A DNA stretch of 64,000 bases from VBWE01 sp943372645 (GTDB lineage: Bacteria > Bacteroidota > Bacteroidia > Palsa-965). Positions 45,155 through 53,870 of the stretch are shown piece after piece (the stretch's first letter is position 1; every line of letters begins with the position of its first letter). The position numbers and the translations under genes are program-made. The DNA lies in the NCBI GenBank assembly GCA_943372645.1, contig CALRZN010000001.1:434001-498000 (forward strand), read 5' to 3'. Below the pieces are notes generated by a model. That model worked only from the letters and a program-made list of their open reading frames with translations. It was not told the DNA's origin and did not search any database.

Positions 45155-46429
45155 TTAATGAGCTACAATTACCGGTTTGCTGTACACATAGTTATCGCCG
45201 ATTACACGCACCATGTACATGCCTGCCGGATAATCAGCCACATCAAGCGTTACGCGGCTGGTGGTTCCTTCTTCTGCAACCACACGGCCGGTAAAATCAA
45301 TTACCTGCACACGCTGCGGCAGTTGTGCCAGGCGCGAAAGATCAATGTTCATAATGGTATTCGACGGGTTCGGATAAATGCCGATGAGCGAAGCCATCTG
45401 CGGCAGTTCCTGCATACCGATGGGGTTGTTGTAAACGCAGTTCAGCGGATCGTTGCATACATAATGAATAAGGAAGTTGCGCATCACATTCAGCGTGGTA
45501 TCGTAGTACGCGGCATTACTTACATGCGGCACGTGGTCCTGGCCTTCATACGTTTCAAAACAGTTTTCAATACCCATCTGGTTGAGGCGCGCCGCTACCG
45601 GAAACGAGCCGTCTACCTGCAGCAGCGGGTAAACGCCGAGCAGCGTGATGATGGCTGATCCATAAGGAACAGTAGCATCTGCATCACCGTGCAGCAAACA
45701 CGCAGGCGGTGAACCCGCATCAATCCAGGCGGTATCGCCCAGTGCACCGCAGATGTTAACGACTGCTTTCACACGGGAGGAATAACCGGGGTTGCCGCTG
45801 TTGCCTTCCAGGCCGCCGTGCAGTCCGTATTGCCCGGTGGTATCGGCCCAGCTCGGGAACTCGGATAGTTGATCGAGGTACGCCATGTTCAGCGCAATAA
45901 ATCCGCCGGCCGAAACGCCTGCGAAATAAATCTGGGTCGTATCAATGCGGTACGAATTGTTGTTCGTGATCACATCTTTGTAAAAAAAACGGATGGCCGC
46001 TTTGCCGTCGTGCGAGGCGCGCAGCACGGCTTCGGTGGCGTCGGAACTGTCAGGACCCGGAAACGGGAAGTTCGTCATGCCCACACGGTAATCAATAGAA
46101 GCCACCACGTACCCCATCAGCGAAAGGTCGTGCGAAAGCTGCGCCACATCCGTACCGGTTTTTGAACCGCCCAGGAAGTTGCCCCCGTGCGCAAGGATGA
46201 TGAGCGGACGCATCGGCACGTTATCGCCCTTGGGCATGTGCACATCCAGCTTCAGCGTAACGTTCGCGTTCGTCTGCGACACGTTGCTGCCATACGTAAT
46301 GTTGGAGATTACCGAATCCTGCGTAAATACAAAATCGCGGAAACGGTTGCCGCTGCATTGTGCAGTTGCATCGGATGTTGAAACAAACAGTGTTGCTGCC
46401 GCAACCAAACGCACGTAAATTTTTTTCAT
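45155..46429 (-). CDS. Secreted alpha/beta-hydrolase (carboxylesterase) with T9SS type A tail
   Basis: This 424-residue protein begins with a signal peptide (LVAAATLFVSTSDATAQC). Hydrolase features: oxyanion hole ILAHGGNFLGG near residue 88, nucleophile elbow FAGVSAGGF near residue 170, acid LLHGDADATVPYG near residue 245, and the His in GQDHVPH near residue 300. The last ~75 residues (IGIYPNPSNTIMNI, RVQVIDFTGRVV, YPAGMYMVRV) are a T9SS type A sorting domain. It likely hydrolyses an ester or polysaccharide side group outside the cell. Neighbours downstream and upstream are also envelope proteins (GDSL lipoprotein, FadL). Confidence 0.88.
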   Translation of the reverse strand: MKKIYVRLVAAATLFVSTSDATAQCSGNRFRDFVFTQDSVISNITYGSNVSQTNANVTLKLDVHMPKGDNVPMRPLIILAHGGNFLGGSKTGTDVAQLSHDLSLMGYVVASIDYRVGMTNFPFPGPDSSDATEAVLRASHDGKAAIRFFYKDVITNNNSYRIDTTQIYFAGVSAGGFIALNMAYLDQLSEFPSWADTTGQYGLHGGLEGNSGNPGYSSRVKAVVNICGALGDTAWIDAGSPPACLLHGDADATVPYGSAIITLLGVYPLLQVDGSFPVAARLNQMGIENCFETYEGQDHVPHVSNAAYYDTTLNVMRNFLIHYVCNDPLNCVYNNPIGMQELPQMASLIGIYPNPSNTIMNIDLSRLAQLPQRVQVIDFTGRVVAEEGTTSRVTLDVADYPAGMYMVRVIGDNYVYSKPVIVAH

Positions 46430-46446
46430 GTCGGTTTTGTTTTTAA

Positions 46447-47685
46447 TCAGAACTGAACGGCCACACTTGCGCCGAAGCCGTTGGCAATGGTTTTATAGGT
46501 TCCGGAAAAGCCGGTTTCAAGATTGGTATCGGTGCGGTTTTTCCCCTGCGTATAAAGATAGAACAGGTTGATGCCGATTTTTTCGTTGATGTTGTACGTC
46601 GTACCAGCCGTAATGCCGATGCGGTCCGTGTCGGGCGTTTCGGGCGTGAGGTAGCCGTCCTGCACCGGCGTCTGATCGAAATACAGGCCGCCGCGCACTT
46701 CCACGTGTTCGTTTATAATGTAGTTTGCACCGAGGCGCACTGTAAACACATCTTTGTATTCGCGGGCCGAATGTACGTCGGCTAACTTTTCTGTGTTCTG
46801 TTCAAAGTCAATGTTTAAGGTATCGTACGACGACCAGCCCGTGCGGTTGATGTCGAGCGCCAGCTGCAGATTGTCTTTCGTATACCCCGCACCAAACGAA
46901 ATGGTAGACGGCAGACGCAGCTTCGTAGAAAATTTACCATCCGGAAAATAATCCGCAACGGATGCGGGCACTGTAAAATCGGCATTGCCATCGCTCACCT
47001 CCACCTGCACGCCCGAGCGCATAGAAAGTCCGAACGAAAGGCCCTGTTTAAAACGCGCGGCCAGTCCCGCATTCCAGCCCATGCCCGACGCCGCGCCTTC
47101 GAGCACTGCATCGCCGTACTCTTCCTGCATGTTCTGAATGGGCACCCCTTTCGCCAGGCTGAACGAACCCGTGGCATACACAAACCCCGCGCCGGCGCTC
47201 AGCCAGGGCGTAATGCGGTAAGCGGCCGTAGGCTGAATATAAAATGTAGTTAAACTGATTTCGCGGATAATAAACTGCCCCTTCCAGCCCGAAGGCCACT
47301 GCGCACGGCTGCCGTACGGATTATACACCCCCAGTCCGAACGCCAGGCGCGAAGCCGTGTCGGGACGAAACGCTGCGTACAGGTGAACGGGCGTTGAGGT
47401 ATTCGGCACCATGTAGGTATGATAAATCCCCGGCTGCGGTTCTTTATAAATGGTGCGCGGCAGCAGAAACGAAACGCCGCCCGTAACCACAAACCGGTTT
47501 TTCAGAAAAGGCAACTGCCCCGGATTAAAAAACAAAACCGAGCCGTCCATGGCCAGCCCCGTGCCTGTGTGCGCCATGCCGAGCTGCCGCACGCCCTGCG
47601 TGTTGAGCTGGAAGCCGCCGGCGTGTGCAGCAAGCTGCGTGAGGAGAAGGAGGAATAAGAAACTGCGTGCGTAACGTTTTTTCAT
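46447..47685 (-). CDS. FadL/OmpP1-family outer membrane channel
   Basis: This 412-residue protein has a signal peptide (FLFLLLLTQLAAHAGG) followed at once by the FadL hallmark GFQLNTQGVRQLGMAHTGTGLAMDGSVLFFNPGQL, which forms the hatch region, and then beta-barrel strands to a terminal aromatic residue (GASVAVQF). FadL proteins import long-chain fatty acids and other hydrophobic molecules. It lies 17 bp upstream of the esterase gene on the same strand, so esterase, GDSL protein and channel may jointly process and import an ester or lipid. Confidence 0.9.
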   Translation of the reverse strand: MKKRYARSFLFLLLLTQLAAHAGGFQLNTQGVRQLGMAHTGTGLAMDGSVLFFNPGQLPFLKNRFVVTGGVSFLLPRTIYKEPQPGIYHTYMVPNTSTPVHLYAAFRPDTASRLAFGLGVYNPYGSRAQWPSGWKGQFIIREISLTTFYIQPTAAYRITPWLSAGAGFVYATGSFSLAKGVPIQNMQEEYGDAVLEGAASGMGWNAGLAARFKQGLSFGLSMRSGVQVEVSDGNADFTVPASVADYFPDGKFSTKLRLPSTISFGAGYTKDNLQLALDINRTGWSSYDTLNIDFEQNTEKLADVHSAREYKDVFTVRLGANYIINEHVEVRGGLYFDQTPVQDGYLTPETPDTDRIGITAGTTYNINEKIGINLFYLYTQGKNRTDTNLETGFSGTYKTIANGFGASVAVQF

Positions 47686-47795
47686 CGGATGGCTAAAAAT
47701 AACAATTAGGGGGGAATAAAAAAATGCTGGTTTAACATTGGGGGGTTTCGATGCGGATTTTGTTACTTCGCGGAGTTAACCCACAACACATTGAA

Positions 47796-48317
47796 ATGGG
47801 CATTCCATTATTACTTTTTTTGCTGATCATCCTCGTCATCTGTCTCCTTGTTTTGGCATTGATTCATAACATGTCGACCCGATACGATAAACGCGTGGAA
47901 CTTAAAAACGCCCGAAAAAAGGGCACAGCCGGCATCGAAGCCCTGCTGCAAAAACTGCATGTTGTAAAAAAGTTCTCCGGCGAAACCAACATTAGCCAAC
48001 CCGGTAACTTACCGGAACAACGGCTTGCCGCACTGAAAGGCCGTAATGCGGTGGGCGGCGCAAAACTGCTTGACTATGAAATAAGCAGCGGCCGATTTCT
48101 CCTGTTGCTTGAGCTGTATGCAGAAGGCGAACTGCTGGCCTTTTTCCCAGTAACGCGGCGCCACACTTTTTTCTACGCATTTGAAATCAATTCCGGTAGC
48201 GGTGAAATTATCCTGCTGGGCGATGAAGACCTGCGAACAGGGAAATACCACGAAGACCTTGGAAAGATGATTGATCTTTGTCCGGGCTGGCTGCAGCAGG
48301 AGTTGCTGGGGCGGTAG
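47796..48317 (+). CDS. Hypothetical membrane-anchored protein
   Basis: About 173 residues from the ATG at 47796 (MGIPLLLFLLIILVICL); a frame from 47751 would add 15 residues ahead of it. One N-terminal membrane helix is followed by a basic stretch (RYDKRVELKNARKKG) and a soluble domain with GAKLLDYEISSGRFLLLLELY. Family not recognised. It is followed by another small membrane-anchored gene on the same strand. Confidence 0.6.
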   Translation: MGIPLLLFLLIILVICLLVLALIHNMSTRYDKRVELKNARKKGTAGIEALLQKLHVVKKFSGETNISQPGNLPEQRLAALKGRNAVGGAKLLDYEISSGRFLLLLELYAEGELLAFFPVTRRHTFFYAFEINSGSGEIILLGDEDLRTGKYHEDLGKMIDLCPGWLQQELLGR

Positions 48318-48423
48318 CGGGGGTACGAAGCATTCGTTTTACGGATGAAAACTTTAGCTGATATTTGCAGCGAAAGAATCCCTTACCGGAAATTTACAAC
48401 TGCCATAACTCCGCAAAACGGTC

Positions 48424-49032
48424 ATGCTCTTTTTTACACCGCTGTTCCTGCTCTCGTATAGCCGCGATTCGTTTATGTTTCTGCTATTCTGCGGACTTGC
48501 AGTAATTGCATTCCTGCTGCTCGGGGCTGCATCGGTCAAAAACAAAATTACACGCAACGCTTACTTTGCCAAAATGAACGCCATTAAAACCGGTGCTGCA
48601 TCCGATGTGGTGCAAATGGTGAAGGAATATCGTGCGTTTTTCTCAGCCCCTGAACTAAATTTTAATCCGCAAACCCGGAAACGCCTGCGCGAAGCGATTG
48701 AACGCCAGAGAGCTGACCCGGCAAACAGTCCGCTGACATTGCTGGATTCGGAACCGGTAAATAACGACACCCTGTTACTGCTGCTAAGCTGCAAACACGA
48801 CGTACCCTACATTCCGAACGGGGGCGAAACCTTCAGTGTAACGCATGTCTACTATCATTTCTGTACCCTGCAGCTTCAAATTGATAAAGACAAATTGGTT
48901 TTAAATGTAGAACCCTCTTTTTATACCGGAAGTTATCCTGCTGATTACACGCAGCACCTGCAACTTCATGTTAACAGGCTGCTGGAACTCCTGCTGCATG
49001 ATGCAATGCCAAAGAATGGCATTTCGGTGTAA
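48424..49032 (+). CDS. Hypothetical membrane-anchored protein
   Basis: This 202-residue protein has two hydrophobic segments at the N-terminus (LFFTPLFLLSY and FMFLLFCGLAVIAFLLLGAA) and a soluble helical/beta domain (QTRKRLREAIERQRADP, HVYYHFCTLQLQIDKDKLVLNV). Family not recognised. The following 245 bp to the tRNA gene contain nothing that I can support. Confidence 0.6.
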   Translation: MLFFTPLFLLSYSRDSFMFLLFCGLAVIAFLLLGAASVKNKITRNAYFAKMNAIKTGAASDVVQMVKEYRAFFSAPELNFNPQTRKRLREAIERQRADPANSPLTLLDSEPVNNDTLLLLLSCKHDVPYIPNGGETFSVTHVYYHFCTLQLQIDKDKLVLNVEPSFYTGSYPADYTQHLQLHVNRLLELLLHDAMPKNGISV

Positions 49033-49277
49033 GCATTTTACCTCAACCGGTCACAGTGCAGATAAGGCCGGAAATTGTTAATTTTGCAGGTGTTTTGCAG
49101 TGAACAACGCGCTGTTCTTTTTTTATTGGCCCCGAAGTTCAATGCCCGCCCGGCCGAATTTATTAGCACATCAGCTTGTTCAACGGCCGTTCGGACGGGG
49201 ATAGCGAAATTGGTAAACTAAACTTTTGAATGAGTATCATCCCTTTCTGTTATGTAAATTTGCATCAATAACAATTC

Positions 49278-49349
49278 GGCCCTGTAGTTCAATGGATAGA
49301 ACGAGCGTTTCCTAAACTCTAAATCCAGGTTCGATTCCTGGTGGGGCTA
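49278..49349 (+). tRNA. tRNA-Arg (anticodon CCU)
   Basis: The cloverleaf is readable: acceptor GGCCCTG pairing with TGGGGCT (G1-U72 is a wobble), D-stem GTTC/GAAC, anticodon loop TTCCTAA with anticodon CCT, T-arm CCAGG-TTCGATT-CCTGG, discriminator A at 49349. CCA is not encoded. The anticodon stem AGCGT/ACTCT contains one C-U mismatch at position 29-41. It marks the left edge of an A+T-rich gene block and could have served as an integration site. Confidence 0.93.
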
Positions 49350-49357
49350 CGGCATTG

Positions 49358-49386
49358 AAGAAGCGACTGAAAATCAGTCGCTTCTT
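49358..49386 (+). terminator. Terminator after tRNA-Arg
   Basis: A 12-bp perfect stem (aagaagcgactg at 49358-49369, cagtcgcttctt at 49375-49386) with an AAAAT loop, followed by TGTTTCCT. It ends tRNA transcription. Confidence 0.85.
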
Positions 49387-49414
49387 TGTTTCCTAAGGTT
49401 CGATATTATTCTTG
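49385..49414 (+). promoter_or_regulatory. Candidate promoter of the thioamidation operon
   Basis: TTTG at 49385-49388, an 18-base spacer, and TATTCTTG at 49407-49414 match the Bacteroidota -33/-7 consensus (TTTG, TAnnTTTG) with one mismatch. Transcription would begin near 49421, giving a ~77-nt leader. A second perfect -7 match, TAGGTTTG at 49470-49477, has no good -33 and would leave a short leader. Confidence 0.5.
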
Positions 49415-49497
49415 TTGGGAAACATCCGACAACAACCGTTTGCTACCGGATAATATCCGCAATTTGCTTTAGGTTTGGTATCAGAAAAACAAGAAAC

Positions 49498-50163
49498 ATG
49501 AAAATACTTACGCCATTACAAAAACAGAATTTTTCTGACGCCGGTTATCTGGTTATTCAAAACTATCTCGATTCTAAATCAGTGAGTAAGTTGAGAGAGT
49601 TGCTTGGTTTTCATATCCGGGATACTAGCCGAAAAAAGAGAACTGAAAATGCAAACCTACTTTATGTGCCATGCATATCTATCAACGATCCGGCATTAAA
49701 TCAGCTTTTAAAGGAAAACTCCCTCTTCGATACTGTAAAATCGCTTCATAACAAAGATATTGTTGTGGTGAAAGACGAGGTGATTATAAAAAAGGCAAAA
49801 TCTGTCCTTCCTTCACACTGGCATCAGGACCATGCTTATTTCCCCACCCCTGATTTAGTTACCTGCCTTATTGCACTTGATAACATGAATTCCAAAAGCG
49901 GGGGATATTCTGTTATACCACATTCGCATCAAATTCTTATCCGTCACGATAAGAACATCAACAACGGAATGCTTAATGTTTCTCCCGACTTACTAACGAA
50001 ATACTCAAAACAGGTTGCTCTGAATCTTAATCCCGGCGATTTACTTCTGCTCAGCGGACATACAATACATAGGGGTTTGTCAAATTCTTCGGAAATAGCA
50101 AGCACTTCTTATACTATGATAACTGCACCGGCAGGTTACAAACTTGAAAAAAGTAATGCCTGA
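49498..50163 (+). CDS. PhyH-family Fe(II)/2-oxoglutarate dioxygenase
   Basis: This 221-residue protein has the PhyH iron site: SHWHQDHAYF near residue 102 supplies H and D of the H-x-D pair, and LSGHTIHRGLSNSS near residue 187 supplies the distal His and the 2-oxoglutarate-binding Arg. Such enzymes hydroxylate unactivated C-H bonds. It is the first gene of the A+T-rich nine-gene operon; the putative precursor peptide starts 21 bp later. By context it would hydroxylate the peptide, possibly the His or Asp of its C-terminus, but a free small molecule cannot be excluded. Confidence 0.88.
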   Translation: MKILTPLQKQNFSDAGYLVIQNYLDSKSVSKLRELLGFHIRDTSRKKRTENANLLYVPCISINDPALNQLLKENSLFDTVKSLHNKDIVVVKDEVIIKKAKSVLPSHWHQDHAYFPTPDLVTCLIALDNMNSKSGGYSVIPHSHQILIRHDKNINNGMLNVSPDLLTKYSKQVALNLNPGDLLLLSGHTIHRGLSNSSEIASTSYTMITAPAGYKLEKSNA

Positions 50164-50184
50164 CCAATCTGAAAAAAATAAACC

Positions 50185-50376
50185 ATGAAAAAAGAACATT
50201 CGAATCACATACCATCTGAAAATTCAGACAAAGTTTCTGAATCGAAGAAAGCATTTAACGAACTGCAACAAGCTGATCTTGACAATATTCTTGATAATCT
50301 TATTGATCGGGACAATGACCATGGTATAATGGTGGCACACGACGCAGCAGTGCCGGATAGTGCATCTGCATGCTGA
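50185..50376 (+). CDS. Putative RiPP precursor peptide (63 aa)
   Basis: A 63-residue peptide with a charged, helical N-terminal leader (SESKKAFNELQQADLDNI, then LDNLIDRDND) and a short C-terminal segment GIMVAHDAAVPDSASAC ending in Cys. Leader length, acidity and position directly before YcaO fit a ribosomally made precursor. Its stop overlaps the YcaO start by 7 bp, so the two are translationally coupled. The C-terminal segment resembles the thioviridamide core (SVMAAAATVAFHC) in having a Val/Met/Ala-rich stretch and a final Cys, but identity is low. The leader/core boundary is not marked by a GG site; most likely it lies between residues 45 and 50. Confidence 0.6.
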   Translation: MKKEHSNHIPSENSDKVSESKKAFNELQQADLDNILDNLIDRDNDHGIMVAHDAAVPDSASAC

Positions 50377-51599
50377 TCTCACAATTGGGCGAATTAAAAA
50401 AACTTACCACTTCACTGAGGGTTTGTTCTGCTGAAGAAACGTGGGAAAAACTGCAGCCATATAGGAGAAAATTTGGCATTTCGCGTGTAACCGACACGAC
50501 CATGCTTGATAGAATAAAGATGCCTGTTTTCGCAGCAATCCGGCCTGGAGCACGAGAAGGGTCATTATGTGTTTCCTCGGGCAAGTCGATGAATAGTGAA
50601 GAAGCCCGAACAGGGGCTCTTTGTGAAGCAATTGAACTGGCCGCAGCTGAATACAATCCGGAACGCGATTATTTATTTACATCCAGACTGATTGATTTTG
50701 AAAAAAAATCCGGGCTTGATGCTTATGATTTCCCGGTAAGTTTGGAATGGGTAGGAAAAATCCCGCCCGACGCGGAAATAAAACTGGTTCATGTGCAGGA
50801 GTATTTTACCGGACGCATATTTGAGATACCGGCAACACTCATTTTTTTACCTTGTCCGGACGCTACAGGATTTAATTTCTGGGGACAATCTTCCAACGGG
50901 CTTTCTGGCGGCAATAATACGGAAGAAGCCTTACTGCACGCCATCCTGGAAGTGATGGAAAGAGATACCCTTTCCCTCTCACGGGTGATAAAGAATGAGC
51001 ATAGGGTAACCGAAATCATATCTGATTCATTTATCGCATTGAAAAACATGATCGAATCTGCGGGGCTTGAAATAGAAGTGACCAGTTGTGAAAATGAATT
51101 CGGCTTACCTATGTTTATTGCCTATCTGCTTGATCACGATTATTGGGAAGGGGTTTGTATAGCCCGGGGTCAGGGTATGCATCCTGTCAGAGAAATTGCT
51201 CTGATGCGGGCAGCAACAGAAGCTGTTCAATCGAGATTAACCAATATCCATGGCGGGCGTGATGATATTGTCAGGCGGTTTGTACATTTCATGTCGATGG
51301 GCGAAAAAAAACTGGCTGAAAAATTTGATTCTTTCCGCCTGAAAATTAAGAATTTACCGACCGTTCCGTTCTCCGTGATTCCAGAGCGCTTCACTCAGCC
51401 TGAACCTGGCGGTTTACTGAAAGCCCTTACAGGAGAATTATACAAAAACGGCTTCAGGCAGGTGTTTTATTATCGCTTTACAGAAAAAGAGGAACCATAC
51501 CAAGTACTCAAAGTTGTAATCCCCAATATGGAGTTTTATGACCCGTCGCATATGCCACGTGTATGTAAAAGGCTAATCCATGCAGTATCCAGAAGTTAA
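50370..51599 (+). CDS. YcaO-domain enzyme (thioamidation-type)
   Basis: This 409-residue protein has the YcaO ATP-binding signatures: SSGKSMNSEEARTGALCEAI at residues 69-88 and TEEALLHAILEVMERD at residues 184-199. YcaO enzymes activate a backbone amide by phosphorylation; partnered with TfuA they install thioamides from a sulfide donor. The C-terminus (HMPRVCKRLIHAVSRS) lacks the proline-rich tail of azoline-forming YcaOs, and there is no E1-like fusion or FMN dehydrogenase of the azole type. It overlaps both the precursor and the following TfuA gene. Confidence 0.9.
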   Translation: MLISQLGELKKLTTSLRVCSAEETWEKLQPYRRKFGISRVTDTTMLDRIKMPVFAAIRPGAREGSLCVSSGKSMNSEEARTGALCEAIELAAAEYNPERDYLFTSRLIDFEKKSGLDAYDFPVSLEWVGKIPPDAEIKLVHVQEYFTGRIFEIPATLIFLPCPDATGFNFWGQSSNGLSGGNNTEEALLHAILEVMERDTLSLSRVIKNEHRVTEIISDSFIALKNMIESAGLEIEVTSCENEFGLPMFIAYLLDHDYWEGVCIARGQGMHPVREIALMRAATEAVQSRLTNIHGGRDDIVRRFVHFMSMGEKKLAEKFDSFRLKIKNLPTVPFSVIPERFTQPEPGGLLKALTGELYKNGFRQVFYYRFTEKEEPYQVLKVVIPNMEFYDPSHMPRVCKRLIHAVSRS

Positions 51600-52242
51600 A
51601 CGCACAGCAGTTTTCGCCGGGCCCTCGCTTGAAGGGTGCGAAACAATTCTGAAAAAACTCAGCTTGGGGCGCTTTTCATTTTTTCCTCCAGTTCAGCGCA
51701 ACGATATTACTATGGCCTGCGATCGATATAATGAAATAGTAATTGCTGACGGGCTGTTCAATTCGGTACCTGCTGTTGGCCATATGGAGATCAGAAACGC
51801 ATTGCAGAAATGTAGAATATTGGGCTGCTCTTCTATGGGAGCAATACGAGCTTACGAAATGCGGGAACTTGGAATGATTGGCTTTGGTAAAGCCTACCAT
51901 ATGTTTTTTAAATATGATGATTTTACAGATGCTGAACTTGCACAGTTAATAGGCCCGTCGCCACATTATAAGGCCCTTACAGAGCCCCTCATCCACTACA
52001 GATATTGCATTAACGAACTGTTAAATGAAAAAGAGCTTACAGAAGGTGAGGCCGGCAGCTTATTGAAAACATTGTCAACCCGCTTTTTTGGCGACCTCAG
52101 TCTTGCTTTTTTCTCAGAGCTTCTATCTGGATATACTGGTAAGGAAAAAGCCAATGAAGTTGTGAATGGTTTTCAGGCTTATCGTATTAAAAATCATGAC
52201 CTGTTGAACCTGCTTCAAAAACTCGATCAGCATGAAATTTGA
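51580..52242 (+). CDS. TfuA-like protein
   Basis: This 220-residue protein carries the TfuA core: AVFAGPSLEG near residue 10 and GCSSMGAIRAYEMRELGMIG near residue 85. TfuA proteins act with YcaO in peptide thioamidation (thioviridamide family, and the archaeal methyl-CoM reductase glycine). They are thought to deliver or activate the sulfur. It overlaps the YcaO stop by 20 bp and the following oxygenase by 11 bp. Confidence 0.92.
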   Translation: MQYPEVKRTAVFAGPSLEGCETILKKLSLGRFSFFPPVQRNDITMACDRYNEIVIADGLFNSVPAVGHMEIRNALQKCRILGCSSMGAIRAYEMRELGMIGFGKAYHMFFKYDDFTDAELAQLIGPSPHYKALTEPLIHYRYCINELLNEKELTEGEAGSLLKTLSTRFFGDLSLAFFSELLSGYTGKEKANEVVNGFQAYRIKNHDLLNLLQKLDQHEI

Positions 52243-53008
52243 AAATACTATTTTCAATACGGACGACCCGGGCGAACTGCACCGCGAACTGCATCGCTCG
52301 GCAATTCTCTACAAAGGCATAGCCCTTGACCTGGTAGATACGCTTACACCGGATGATCTGGACAGGATAATTACAATACAAGGAATCGGTCATCCTTATG
52401 TTTTTCTTCTGAACACGAAACGAGGAATAAAAAAAATGCCGTTTTATCCTTACACTGAAATATTTCATCGCGTACTCAGCCCGATTAAAGCAATCAGGGA
52501 ATACATCAATGAAGGGACCACTTTGTTCTTTCATAATATGCAAAATCACCACCCTGTAATTGCTGCCCTGCACAACCAGCTTAAAAGAAAGTTTCCATCG
52601 TTGGATAAAACTGTTTGTTTTTTGAGTCCCGCAAACAGCCAGGCAACAAGACCCCACGCCGATGATCATCCCAATATAGTCTTCCAGATAGCCGGCGCTA
52701 AACACTGGCAGGTATGGGAAGCTGTAGAGGAAGAACAATTAAAAGGCGTCGGCTCTGTAGATGCGATGGATCAGTTGCTGGGCAAGATGGCAGCATCCAA
52801 CACTCCGATTATTGATGAGGTGTTGCGTCCTGGTGATGTTTTGGTGGTACCCCAACGCTTTCTTCATACAGCACTGACGCGTGAAGAGTATTCATTGAGC
52901 ATCGTGTTTCAGATAAGATGCTGCAACCTTGATCTGGGCCTGGAACAGTATTATGAAGATCAGATAGCCGGCTCAGAATCAGAACATGAATTCGTTGAGA
53001 TAATATAA
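52232..53008 (+). CDS. JmjC/cupin-type Fe(II) oxygenase, paralogue 1
   Basis: This 258-residue protein has a cupin-4/JmjC fold typical of ribosomal oxygenase relatives: RPHADDHPNIVFQIAGAKHW near residue 143 supplies the H-x-D iron pair, and LRPGDVLVVPQRFLHTA near residue 193 supplies the distal His. JmjC oxygenases hydroxylate protein side chains (Arg, His, Asp, Asn). The next gene is a paralogue (about 25-30% similar by eye). By context it modifies the precursor or a partner; order relative to thioamidation is unknown. Confidence 0.82.
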   Translation: MKFENTIFNTDDPGELHRELHRSAILYKGIALDLVDTLTPDDLDRIITIQGIGHPYVFLLNTKRGIKKMPFYPYTEIFHRVLSPIKAIREYINEGTTLFFHNMQNHHPVIAALHNQLKRKFPSLDKTVCFLSPANSQATRPHADDHPNIVFQIAGAKHWQVWEAVEEEQLKGVGSVDAMDQLLGKMAASNTPIIDEVLRPGDVLVVPQRFLHTALTREEYSLSIVFQIRCCNLDLGLEQYYEDQIAGSESEHEFVEII

Positions 53009-53021
53009 TTAACATAATCAT

Positions 53022-53870
53022 ATGCAGAAACTCATCGAGAAGCTTGCATTCCCGGAAACACAAGAGGATTTCATCAAAGGAATATCGCTGCGTCCTCGCA
53101 TTATTAAAAAAGCCGGTATAGATTATATAGATATTTTCACACTTGAAGATTTCGACCGGATAATGTCAATAACCGGGCTGCGTCCGCCATTTGTTTCACT
53201 GATCAATGGTCGCACAGGCCTCCGCTCTACTGATTATTTTACTTATCATGAAAGTGCTATCCAGGGAAGCCATCCCTCTAAAATGGCTTTAGAGCTTATC
53301 CGTAATGGCACAACAATCATCATACAGCACGTTCATCTGCTTCATCCTGGTGTCCGTGCCTTCGCTGAAAATCTTTGTAAAGCAGTTCATCCTTTTTCTG
53401 TACAAATCAACTGCTACCTGGCTCCGGAAAATGCACAAGGGGTTATTCCGCATATTGATCAGCACCATACCCTGCTGCTTCAACTGTCTGGCAGAAAGAG
53501 ATGGTGTGTCTGGGAAAATATTGACGAGAACCCCACCACACCAATGATAAACACGGAAATGGAACATGACCGCCCTATCCGGATATCAGAACAAACTGAG
53601 CCGCTGATTAACGATTGGGTGGAAACAGGTGATTTTATCCTGATGCCAAGAGGCTTTATCCACACCCCATACACCGGCAATACCCATTCCCTGCATCTTA
53701 CTTTTGGTATTATTGATCCTGGTGAACACAGCGCGGCGGACTTGTTTTTCAGGCAAATTACCACAGAGGAAAATATTGCGAGCCTTTACGTGCAAGAAAA
53801 TGATATAAATATTGACCGCATATTCAAAGAAAACTTTTTGAACGTTCCACAATACATAAAAGTCGTATAA
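53022..53870 (+). CDS. JmjC/cupin-type Fe(II) oxygenase, paralogue 2
   Basis: This 282-residue protein matches the previous one over its length: LTPDDLDRIITIQGIGHPYV there against LEDFDRIMSITGLRPPFV here, then VIPHIDQHHTLLLQLSGRKR with the H-x-D pair near residue 145, and MPRGFIHTPYTGNTHSL with the distal His near residue 213. It lies 13 bp after paralogue 1. Tandem duplication of the oxygenase suggests two modification sites or a heterodimer. Confidence 0.82.
   Translation: MQKLIEKLAFPETQEDFIKGISLRPRIIKKAGIDYIDIFTLEDFDRIMSITGLRPPFVSLINGRTGLRSTDYFTYHESAIQGSHPSKMALELIRNGTTIIIQHVHLLHPGVRAFAENLCKAVHPFSVQINCYLAPENAQGVIPHIDQHHTLLLQLSGRKRWCVWENIDENPTTPMINTEMEHDRPIRISEQTEPLINDWVETGDFILMPRGFIHTPYTGNTHSLHLTFGIIDPGEHSAADLFFRQITTEENIASLYVQENDINIDRIFKENFLNVPQYIKVV

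Noticed and set aside
50370..51599. Azoline/azole-forming YcaO (TOMM) cluster
   Set aside because: No proline-rich C-terminal tail on YcaO and no FMN dehydrogenase; TfuA next door points to thioamidation instead.
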